Assembly: GCA_035533075.1 (NCBI GenBank)
Contig: DATLUO010000012.1
Location: 1-57,518, forward strand
Source: Pirellulales bacterium
GTDB taxonomy: Bacteria > Planctomycetota > Planctomycetia > Pirellulales > JAICIG01
Length of the DNA stretch: 57,518 nucleotides
Direction of reading: 5' to 3'
The position numbers and the translations under genes were made by a program. Below, in pieces: positions 15,033 through 21,736 of the stretch (the stretch's first letter is position 1; each line of letters opens with the position of its first letter). The notes under the pieces are model-generated. The model saw nothing but the letters and a program-made list of their open reading frames with translations, was not told the DNA's origin and did not search any database.

Positions 15033-15118
15033 TCTTAGGTCTTGGGTCTTAGGTCTTAGGTCTTGGGAGCTGCCGAAGGCCCAAGACCAAAGGCCCAAGA
15101 CCAAAGGCCCAAGACCAA
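15033..15118. repeat. Heptamer arrays between flgF and flgG (TTAGGTC/TTGGGTC, then CCCAAGA/CCAAAGG)
   Basis: Left array 15033-15067 repeats TCTTAGG/TCTTGGG; right array 15078-15118 repeats the 14-bp pair CCCAAGACCAAAGG. TCTTGGG and CCCAAGA are inverse complements, so the two arrays can fold together across a 10-nt loop. Confidence 0.93.
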
Positions 15119-15159
15119 ATCGGTAAATCTTGAATCCCTCATCCTGATCCTGAACGCTC

Positions 15160-15966
15160 ATGTCAATCCAAGCCCTCCGCACCGGCGCCACCGGCATGCG
15201 GGCGCAGGAAATGAACCTGGACGTGATCGCTAATAACATAGCGAACGTCAACACGATCGCCTTCAAGCGGTCGCGCTCCAACACCGAGAACTTGTTCTAT
15301 CGATACATCAAATTACCGGGGGCCCAGGATGCCTTCAACAACTATGCTCCAACGGGCCTGGCTATCGGGCTCGGCACGCGCGTGCAGGGCACGCAAATGA
15401 TCTTCGACCAGGGCACGTTCGATGTCACCAACAACCCCTACGATCTGGCGATCGATGGCGACGGGTTCTTTCAGGTGATCGACCCGACCACCAACAACTT
15501 TCTCTATACGCGGGCCGGCAACTTCGCGGTCAACTCCAACGGCATTCTCGTCGTCGGCTCATCGAACACCGGCCGCCAGGTGCAACCGCAGATCTCCATC
15601 CCCATCAACACGATGGGCATCGTGATCAGTTCCGAAGGCAACGTCTCCATCCAGCAATTTGGCCAGACGCAATTCTCGCAGGTGGGCCAATTGCAACTGG
15701 CAAAATTCATGAATCCCGAAGGTCTGCTGGCCATGGGTGAAAACCTTTACCAGGAGACGCTCTCGTCGGGCGCGGCGATCTTCGGCCAGCCGGGCACGAA
15801 CGGCCTGGGCACGGTCGTACAAAACAGCCTGGAACAATCCAACGTCGATCCCACCAACGAGCTCATCGACCTGATCACCACGCAGCGCTCGTACGAGCTC
15901 AACTCGCAGTGCGTGCAAGCGGGCGATCAAATGCTGCAGCTCGTCAACAACCTGCGGAGGTTCTAG
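15160..15966 (+). CDS. flgG: Flagellar distal rod protein FlgG
   Basis: 268 residues. N-terminal MSIQALRTGATGMRAQEMNL followed by DVIANNIANVNTIAFKR is the classic FlgG start. The middle has YDLAIDGDGFFQV and FLYTRAGNFAVNSNG, and the C-terminus is QSNVDPTNELIDLITTQRSY then QAGDQMLQLVNNLRRF. Forms the distal rod that passes through the L and P rings. A strong GGAGG inside its last codons is the ribosome-binding site of flgA. Confidence 0.95.
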   Translation: MSIQALRTGATGMRAQEMNLDVIANNIANVNTIAFKRSRSNTENLFYRYIKLPGAQDAFNNYAPTGLAIGLGTRVQGTQMIFDQGTFDVTNNPYDLAIDGDGFFQVIDPTTNNFLYTRAGNFAVNSNGILVVGSSNTGRQVQPQISIPINTMGIVISSEGNVSIQQFGQTQFSQVGQLQLAKFMNPEGLLAMGENLYQETLSSGAAIFGQPGTNGLGTVVQNSLEQSNVDPTNELIDLITTQRSYELNSQCVQAGDQMLQLVNNLRRF

Positions 15967-15967
15967 T

Positions 15968-17086
15968 ATGAAGGCAGAAGGCAGAAGGCAGAAGGCAGAA
16001 GGAGACACGACAAGGCTGTTATGGCGAATCATTCGTTTTTGCCTTCTGCCTTCCGCCTTCTGCCTTTGCATCCTGCGCACCGACGCCGCTGAGATTCAGC
16101 TTCGCGGCGAATGCCAGGCCAGCGGACTCGTGCGTCTGGGCGACGTGGCGGAAATCCACGCCGCCGACGCCAAGGAGCGCGAGCAATTGCAAGCCATTGA
16201 GCTTCTTCCCGCTCCACCGGTGGGAGGCAAGTCGTTCGTTCGTGCCCGCGAAGTGCAGGACCTGCTGGCATTGCGGGGCCTCGACCTCTCCCGGCACCGC
16301 CTGACGGGGTCGAGCCAGATCGAGATTCGCAATGGTTCCCGATCGACGGCGCCGGTTTCGACGAGTGCCGCTCGGCGCGCCGCCGAGCGTGTGGAAGCCG
16401 CGATTGCCGCGTGCTTGCGGCGACAGGCCGCCGGCGACGAGGCATGGACCGCGGAAGTACGCCTGGAAGACGATCAAGTCCGGCTGCTCGCCGCGTCGAA
16501 AGAGTCGATCGTCGCCCGCGGCGGCAAACCGCCCTGGATCGGGGAACAGGAATTTGCGATCGCCGTGCCCGGCGCGGCGGGCGACCAGGCTTTCGTCGTA
16601 ACCGCCAAAGTCGCCGCCGTTCCCCTGGTGGTGCTGGCGACGCGGGCCATGGTGCCGGGCGACGTCGTGCAGCGCCCGGACGTGAAGCTCGGAAAGGCCA
16701 AGTGCGACGCCTCGGATTTCCCCTTTCACCGCCTTGAGGAAGTACTCGGCCTGGAAACGAAACGCGCCGTCGTGGAAGGGCAAGTGTTGAAGCAAGACGA
16801 CTTGCGCTCGCCCATCTTGGTGCGGCGCGGAGACGCCGTGGCCGTTTTTGCCCGAAGCGCGGGAATCCAGGTGCGGGCCACCGCGCGCGCCCAGGAAGAC
16901 GGCGGCAAGGGCGATTTGATCGTCGTGGAATCGCTGTTGAATCGCGAGCGTTTCATGGCGCGGGTGTCGGGCATTCACGAGGTCGAAGTGTTTGCACAGG
17001 CGGCCGACGCGGACGCCGCCACAGGCGACGGCGAGCGACGGACCGCCGCGTTGAAACCGGCAATGATGGAAAGGAGGCGACGATGA
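15968..17086 (+). CDS. flgA: Flagella basal-body P-ring formation protein FlgA
   Basis: Periplasmic chaperone for P-ring assembly, 372 residues, longer than usual. The C-terminal SAF-type domain (PLVVLATRAMVPGDVVQRPD, GLETKRAVVEGQVLKQDDL, RRGDAVAVFARSAGIQVRATA, GDLIVVESLLNRERFMARVS) is diagnostic. The first 35 residues are remarkable: MKAEGRRQKAEG is encoded by AGGCAGA heptamers, and the signal-peptide core FCLLPSAFCLCIL by the inverse-complement heptamers. GGAGG 7 nt before the ATG at 15968 shows that the repeat really is translated. Overlaps flgH by 4 bp (ATGA). Confidence 0.9.
   Translation: MKAEGRRQKAEGDTTRLLWRIIRFCLLPSAFCLCILRTDAAEIQLRGECQASGLVRLGDVAEIHAADAKEREQLQAIELLPAPPVGGKSFVRAREVQDLLALRGLDLSRHRLTGSSQIEIRNGSRSTAPVSTSAARRAAERVEAAIAACLRRQAAGDEAWTAEVRLEDDQVRLLAASKESIVARGGKPPWIGEQEFAIAVPGAAGDQAFVVTAKVAAVPLVVLATRAMVPGDVVQRPDVKLGKAKCDASDFPFHRLEEVLGLETKRAVVEGQVLKQDDLRSPILVRRGDAVAVFARSAGIQVRATARAQEDGGKGDLIVVESLLNRERFMARVSGIHEVEVFAQAADADAATGDGERRTAALKPAMMERRRR
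15971..16067. repeat. Translated inverted heptamer arrays in flgA
   Basis: 15971-16002 has about 4.5 copies of AGGCAGA directly after the start codon. 16038-16067 has about four inverse-complement copies (CTTCTGC). They can pair as a long hairpin and flank the junction between the n-region and the hydrophobic core of the signal peptide. Confidence 0.95.
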
Positions 17087-17754
17087 AGATCATTCGACGG
17101 GCAGCTTTTGCCACCGTGACCGGGCTGGCTTTGACGCGGGGCGTCGATGCCAACGCCCAAAGTTCGAGCCTCTACGGCTCGCCCGGGGCACGGAGGCCAT
17201 TGACGCTGGAAAACACCTCCTGGCTGTACATCAAGCCGGAAGAGCCGCCCGAAATCCAGATCAATGACGTCATCACCGTGATTATCGACGAAAAACAGCA
17301 ACTCATCAGCCAGGCGATGTTGATGCGGAGGCAGCAAACCAGTTTCGACGCCGACCTGCAAAAATGGCTGCAGTTCAAGAATTTCGGACTAGGGCACGCG
17401 CCGATGACCGGCGGCAGCCCGGAAATCGAAGCCATGTACAACCTGCAAAACATGGTGCAGTCCAATTTGCGGGCTTCCGACGGCCTGCAGTTTCGCATCG
17501 GCGCCACGGTCGTCGACCTCCGGCCCAACGGAAACCTGGTGGTCGAGGCACACAAGCGCGTGCAAGACAACAACGAGATCTGGAAGGCTTCCCTGTCGGG
17601 CATCGTTCGGCGGCAAGACGTCTTGCCCAACAATACGGTCCTCAGCGAGGACGTGGCCGAGTTAAGCGTTTACAAGACCGAAGAAGGCCACGTTCGCGAC
17701 GGCTGGCGCCGCGGCTGGCTGTGGTTGTTCCTCGACCGTCATAAGCCGTTCTAA
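17083..17754 (+). CDS. flgH: Flagellar L-ring protein FlgH
   Basis: 223 residues, outer-membrane ring subunit. Family core: QINDVITVIIDEKQQLISQA, LQFRIGATVVDLRPNGNLVV, EAHKRVQDNNEIWKASLSGI and VRRQDVLPNNTVLSEDVAEL. The signal peptide (MKIIRRAAFATVTGLALTRG then DANAQ) ends in a signal-peptidase I site; there is no lipobox cysteine, although FlgH is usually a lipoprotein. A strong AAGGAGG precedes the ATG, and the start overlaps the flgA stop. Confidence 0.92.
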   Translation: MKIIRRAAFATVTGLALTRGVDANAQSSSLYGSPGARRPLTLENTSWLYIKPEEPPEIQINDVITVIIDEKQQLISQAMLMRRQQTSFDADLQKWLQFKNFGLGHAPMTGGSPEIEAMYNLQNMVQSNLRASDGLQFRIGATVVDLRPNGNLVVEAHKRVQDNNEIWKASLSGIVRRQDVLPNNTVLSEDVAELSVYKTEEGHVRDGWRRGWLWLFLDRHKPF

Positions 17755-17765
17755 AAGGCAGTGGG

Positions 17766-18950
17766 ATGAAGGCAGAAGGCAGAAGTATGCAAATGAAGTC
17801 GGAACGGAGAGTGATTTATCGCCATCGGCGGCGGGCTGTAGGCATTTCGCCGCGGAGGGTCTTCTTGACCTTCTGCCTTCTGCCTTCTGCCCTCTGCCTT
17901 TCCTCGGCGCACGCGCAGATTCGGCTGAAAAACATCTGCCGCATCAAGGGCCAGGAGCAAAATACCCTGCAGGGCATGGGCCTGGTGATCGGCTTGAAGG
18001 GATCCGGCGACGGCGGAACCTTCCTTCCGGCGATGCGCAGCTTGGCGATGGCGATGGAGCTGATGGGGAATCAGATCGGCAAGGGGGGCGCCGCCGAGCT
18101 CAAGGACGCGCGGAACGTCGCGCTGGTCAGCGTTACGGCCACGGTGCCGGCGGCGGGGGCGCGGCAGGGCGACGAGATCGATTGCAGCGTGGCCTCGATC
18201 GGGTCCGCGAAAAGCCTGGAGGGGGGCCGGTTGTTCATCACGGCCATGATGGGACCGCAAGCCGAAGGGAGCCGAATTTATGCCTTTGCCGAAGGGGCGC
18301 TCCACGTCCATGACGTGAAGTTCCCGACGACGGCGCGCGTCCACCGCGGATGCCGCCTGGAAGAAGACTTTCTGAACGTCTTCGTCAAGAACAACAAGAT
18401 CACGCTGGTCCTCGACGAGCACCACGCCGATTTCGAAGTGGCCCAAGAGATCGCCGACATGATCAACGGCAACTGGTACCTCTCGGACCAGGGAAAAGCA
18501 TCGCAGCGCCGTCCGTCGGTCAAGCTCCTGGCATTGCAGACCAAGCCGGTGGCCAAAGCGCTGAATCAGCTCTTTATCGAGGTGACCATTCCCGACGCCT
18601 ATCGAGACGAACCGGTCGACTTCGTGTCCAGCGTCATGGCCTTGACCATCGGCGAAGTGCGCAGTCCGGCAAGGGTCGTCATCAACGAGCGTGCGGGCAG
18701 TATCGTGATCGGCGCCGACGTCGAAATCGGTTCGATCGTCGTGGCCCACAAGAACATCGTGGTTGAAACCGGCGACAACCTGCCCGCCGAACGTTTTGTG
18801 GCGGTCGATCCCAGCGAACTGCAAACGGCGAAGCTGAAGGCGCTGGTGGCGGCGCTGAACGCGGTAAAAGTGCCGACCGCCGACATTATCCAGATCATCA
18901 AGGACATTGAGCACAACGGAAAGTTACATGGGCAACTTATTGTGGAGTAG
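17766..18950 (+). CDS. flgI: Flagellar P-ring protein FlgI
   Basis: Periplasmic ring protein, 394 residues. Conserved segments are RLKNICRIKGQEQNTLQGMG, LVIGLKGSGDGG, NVALVSVTATVPAAGARQGD, EIDCSVASIGSAKSLEGG and the C-terminal LVAALNAVKVPTADIIQIIK. The signal peptide FCLLPSALCLSSAHA is written by heptamer repeats, as in flgA. ATG codons at 17766, 17787 and 17793 are possible; the heptamer AGAAGGC itself looks like a Shine-Dalgarno for the latter two. Follows flgH by 11 bp. Confidence 0.93.
   Translation: MKAEGRSMQMKSERRVIYRHRRRAVGISPRRVFLTFCLLPSALCLSSAHAQIRLKNICRIKGQEQNTLQGMGLVIGLKGSGDGGTFLPAMRSLAMAMELMGNQIGKGGAAELKDARNVALVSVTATVPAAGARQGDEIDCSVASIGSAKSLEGGRLFITAMMGPQAEGSRIYAFAEGALHVHDVKFPTTARVHRGCRLEEDFLNVFVKNNKITLVLDEHHADFEVAQEIADMINGNWYLSDQGKASQRRPSVKLLALQTKPVAKALNQLFIEVTIPDAYRDEPVDFVSSVMALTIGEVRSPARVVINERAGSIVIGADVEIGSIVVAHKNIVVETGDNLPAERFVAVDPSELQTAKLKALVAALNAVKVPTADIIQIIKDIEHNGKLHGQLIVE
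17769..17901. repeat. Translated inverted heptamer arrays in flgI
   Basis: 17769-17785 carries AGGCAGA units; 17870-17901 carries four to five inverse-complement units (TTCTGCC) that encode the signal-peptide core. The same unit and arrangement as in flgA 1.8 kb upstream, with a different sequence between the arrays. Confidence 0.94.
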
Positions 18951-18952
18951 GG

Positions 18953-19001
18953 TCCCTGAACCCCGAACCCTGAACCCCGAACCCTGAACCCTGAACCCTG
19001 A
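18953..19001. repeat. Heptamer array between flgI and flgJ (CCCTGAA/CCCCGAA)
   Basis: About seven 7-bp units in 49 bp, starting next to the flgI stop (TAGGGTCCCTGAA) and ending shortly before the flgJ ATG at 19016. No Shine-Dalgarno remains for flgJ. Confidence 0.95.
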
Positions 19002-19015
19002 CGCCCTCACCCCTC

Positions 19016-19309
19016 ATGCAAACCCCCAACCTCCAATTGCTTTCCCAGCCGGCGGTGCCGACGCCGCCGGCACCGACCTCGCCGAAGCTGCGCGAGGCGT
19101 TTGACCAGTTCGTGGGCGAAACGTTTTATGGGCAGATGCTGGCCTCGATGCGAAAAACGCTCGGCAAGCCGGCGTATTTTCACGGTGGCCGCGCTGAAGA
19201 AATCTTTCAGGGACAGCTCGACCAGGTGCTGGGCGAGCAAATGGCCAAGGCCAATGCCGACAGTTTCACCGGACCGATGTTCCACCTTTTTACACTCCAA
19301 CGAGGCTGA
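19016..19309 (+). CDS. flgJ: Rod-binding protein FlgJ (N-terminal domain only)
   Basis: 97 residues with the rod-binding FlgJ_N domain: LREAFDQFVGETFYGQMLAS, then MRKTLGKPAYFHGGRAEEIF and a C-terminal DQVLGEQMAKANADSFTGPM. The muramidase domain found in enterobacterial FlgJ is absent, as in many other phyla, so peptidoglycan must be opened by another enzyme or not at all. The position after flgI is conserved. Confidence 0.88.
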   Translation: MQTPNLQLLSQPAVPTPPAPTSPKLREAFDQFVGETFYGQMLASMRKTLGKPAYFHGGRAEEIFQGQLDQVLGEQMAKANADSFTGPMFHLFTLQRG

Positions 19310-19321
19310 AAGCACACTTTC

Positions 19322-19810
19322 ATGATCGACCACTCTTGGGAAGAAGACATCACCGCCTTGTTGAATGAGCTGACCGCGACTCAGGCCGATTTGCTCGCGC
19401 TGCTCGACGAAAAGCGCCGGTTCATCGTCTCCCGCGACGCTGCGGGCCTGGCGGAAATGGGCCCGCGCGAAGAGGCGATGATCGAGCGCCTGCACGCCTG
19501 TCAGGACCATCGCCGGGAGCTGCTCCAACGCGCCGCAAGCCAGCGCTTGCCAAGCGACAGCCTTCGAGCGTTGGCCAAGGTCGTGCCCGAACCGGCACGA
19601 GGCGAAATCGCCGAGCACGTCGACGAGACCGCCCGGCGCTTTCGGCTTCTCAGCCATCACAGCCTGGCCAACTGGGTACTCATCCAGCGCAGCTTGCTCC
19701 ACTTATCACAATTGCTGGAGATTATTGCCACGGGAGGCCGCAAGAATCCGACCTATGGAAAAGTTGAACAAGGCCGGTCGGGCGGATCGCTGTTAGACCA
19801 GGCAGCCTAA
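19322..19810 (+). CDS. flgN: FlgN-like flagellar export chaperone
   Basis: 162 residues, almost entirely helical: WEEDITALLNELTATQADLL, LLDEKRRFIVSRDAAGLAEM, then EEAMIERLHACQDHRRELLQ and a helical C-terminus HHSLANWVLIQRSLLHLSQL. The position between flgJ and flgK and the coiled-coil length fit FlgN, which escorts FlgK and FlgL to the export gate. Sequence similarity is weak by eye, so the call rests partly on synteny. No flgM-like anti-sigma-28 gene lies beside it. Confidence 0.75.
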   Translation: MIDHSWEEDITALLNELTATQADLLALLDEKRRFIVSRDAAGLAEMGPREEAMIERLHACQDHRRELLQRAASQRLPSDSLRALAKVVPEPARGEIAEHVDETARRFRLLSHHSLANWVLIQRSLLHLSQLLEIIATGGRKNPTYGKVEQGRSGGSLLDQAA

Positions 19811-19814
19811 TAAA

Positions 19815-20014
19815 TGATGAGAGATGAGAGATAAAGGATGAGAGATGAGAGGTGAGAGATGTTGTGCTTTGGATGGCTGCGCAAGGTGGGGCGAGCGAGC
19901 TTGCGAGCGCTGGCCACCGATTGCCGCGCTGCAGCTTTGGAACGACTTACCCATTCACGGTGGGCCGGCGCTCGCAAGCTCGCTGGTCCCACCCTACCCT
20001 GAACCCTGAACCCT
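19815..20014. repeat. Heptamer arrays and inverted GGTGGGACC-family repeat before flgK
   Basis: 19815-19861 repeats GATGAGA (about six units, one interrupted). 19885-19918 and 19959-19993 are inverted copies of the dispersed repeat containing GCGAGCTTGCGAGCGC. 19995-20014 repeats ACCCTGA. Nothing in this 219-bp gap looks like a ribosome-binding site for flgK. Confidence 0.92.
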
Positions 20015-20029
20015 CATCCCTAATTCCTC

Positions 20030-21736
20030 GTGTCGCTCTTCAGCACCCTCCAAATCGCCTCGAACTCGCTGCAGGCCAATCAAATCGGCCTGCAGGTCGT
20101 CGGCCAGAACATCGCCAACGACACGACGCCCGGCTACAGCCGCGAGGTGGTCAATTATGTTCCCGCGCCGACGCAGCAGATCGGCACCATCGCGCTGGGC
20201 ACGGGCGTGCAAGTGCAAGGCGTCGTCCAAGTGGTCGACCAATATCTGGAAGAGCGCCTGCGCGGGGCCAACAGCGACGTGGCCAACAGCTCGCAGCAGA
20301 GCCAGACCTACCAGAACCTGGAAAGCATCGTGGGCGCGCTGCAGAATAACAGTATCGATTCGGGCATGAACAGCTTCTTTTCGAGCATCGGCGATATCCT
20401 GAATCAGCCGCAAAGCACATCGACCCGCAACCTGGCCGTGCTGCAGGGCCAAACGCTGGCGAACAACATCAACAACATGGCTACGCGCGTCACGCAGGCC
20501 CGCAGCGACCTGAACGACCAGGTTGCCGGCGTGACCTCGAACATCAACCAACTGCTGACGCAGATCACCGGCCTGAATACGAAGATCGTGACCATGGAGG
20601 GGGGGAACTCCGAGACGAGCCAGGCGGTGGGGCTGCGCGACCAGCGCGCCCAAGACCTGACCCAGTTGTCGAACTTGGTCGGCATCACCGTGCATGAGCA
20701 GCCCGATGGTTCAGACAACGTGTATGCAGGCGGCGACTACCTGGTTTTCGAAGGCACGGCCCGGCAGGTTGAAACAACCTATCAGGAAAGCAACGGCCTG
20801 ACGGCCGCCAACATCTCGATCGTAGGCGAAAACTCGCAACTGAAAGCGCAAAGTGGGCAACTCGCCGGGCTGATCACCTCGCGCGACCAGATTCTCGGCG
20901 GCTATCTCGATCAGCTCAACGGTTTTGCCGGCACGCTGGCCAACGAGTTCAACAAGGCCTTTTCGCAGGGACAAGGACTCACCGGTTACACGTCGCTGAC
21001 CAGCACGTATCCAGTGACTTCGGCTTCGGCCCCGCTCGACGCCGCGGGACTCGCCTTCACGCCGGTGAATGGCTCGTTTCAGGTGCAGACACTCGACCCG
21101 CAGACGGGCGCCACGACGACCACCACCATTCAGGTCGACTTGAACGGGCTCGACAAGAATGAAACGTCGTTAAACTCGGTCGCCAGTCAAATCAATGCCA
21201 TCAACGGACTCAGTGCTTCGGTGTCGCCCAGCGGCAACTTGACGATCAACACCACTTCGCCCGGCCTGCAGTTCTCCTTCGGCAACGACACCAGCGGCGC
21301 CCTGGCGGCGCTGGGACTCAACACGTTTTTCACCGGCTCGACCGCGGCCGACCTGGGAGTGAATCAGGCCCTGGTCAGCAACCCGGCGGCCTTCGCCGCC
21401 AGCACGGCTGGCATCGGCGCCGACACCACGAACGCGGTGACCCTGGCCAACTTCATCAACCAGCCCTTGGCCTCGCAAAACGGTCAGACGCTAGGTCAGC
21501 TCAACGATCAGATCGTCGCCGACGTCACCCAGGGCTCGGCAGTGGCCCAGTCGGTGGCCACCGGCGACGGTTCGTTTCAGCAGACGCTGCAGGGGCAGCA
21601 AACGGCCGTCAGCGGCGTCAGTATCGACCAAGAGGCGACGGAAATGATCACGCTTCAGCAGACCTACCAAGCCTCGGCGAAGTTGATTTCCACGGTCAAC
21701 ACCCTGCTCAATGCGCTAATGAATATTCAGTTATGA
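20030..21736 (+). CDS. flgK: Flagellar hook-associated protein FlgK (HAP1)
   Basis: 568 residues joining hook and filament. N-terminal D0/D1: SLFSTLQIASNSLQANQIGL, QVVGQNIANDTTPGYSREVV. C-terminal SGVSIDQEATEMITLQQTYQ then ASAKLISTVNTLLNALMNIQ is diagnostic. The start is a GTG at 20030, which places the D0 helix at the N-terminus as in other FlgK proteins. The last codons overlap the flgL ATG (ATGA), implying coupled translation. Confidence 0.93.
   Translation: MSLFSTLQIASNSLQANQIGLQVVGQNIANDTTPGYSREVVNYVPAPTQQIGTIALGTGVQVQGVVQVVDQYLEERLRGANSDVANSSQQSQTYQNLESIVGALQNNSIDSGMNSFFSSIGDILNQPQSTSTRNLAVLQGQTLANNINNMATRVTQARSDLNDQVAGVTSNINQLLTQITGLNTKIVTMEGGNSETSQAVGLRDQRAQDLTQLSNLVGITVHEQPDGSDNVYAGGDYLVFEGTARQVETTYQESNGLTAANISIVGENSQLKAQSGQLAGLITSRDQILGGYLDQLNGFAGTLANEFNKAFSQGQGLTGYTSLTSTYPVTSASAPLDAAGLAFTPVNGSFQVQTLDPQTGATTTTTIQVDLNGLDKNETSLNSVASQINAINGLSASVSPSGNLTINTTSPGLQFSFGNDTSGALAALGLNTFFTGSTAADLGVNQALVSNPAAFAASTAGIGADTTNAVTLANFINQPLASQNGQTLGQLNDQIVADVTQGSAVAQSVATGDGSFQQTLQGQQTAVSGVSIDQEATEMITLQQTYQASAKLISTVNTLLNALMNIQL

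Noticed and set aside
17751..18914. 387-codon frame opposite flgI
   Set aside because: Antisense shadow; flgI has complete family motifs and operon context.
18953..19001. Telomere-like DNA (CCCTGAA, TTAGGTC, TAGGGTT)
   Set aside because: The units resemble eukaryotic telomere repeats but lie within a bacterial flagellar operon and vary between loci; no end structure is implied.
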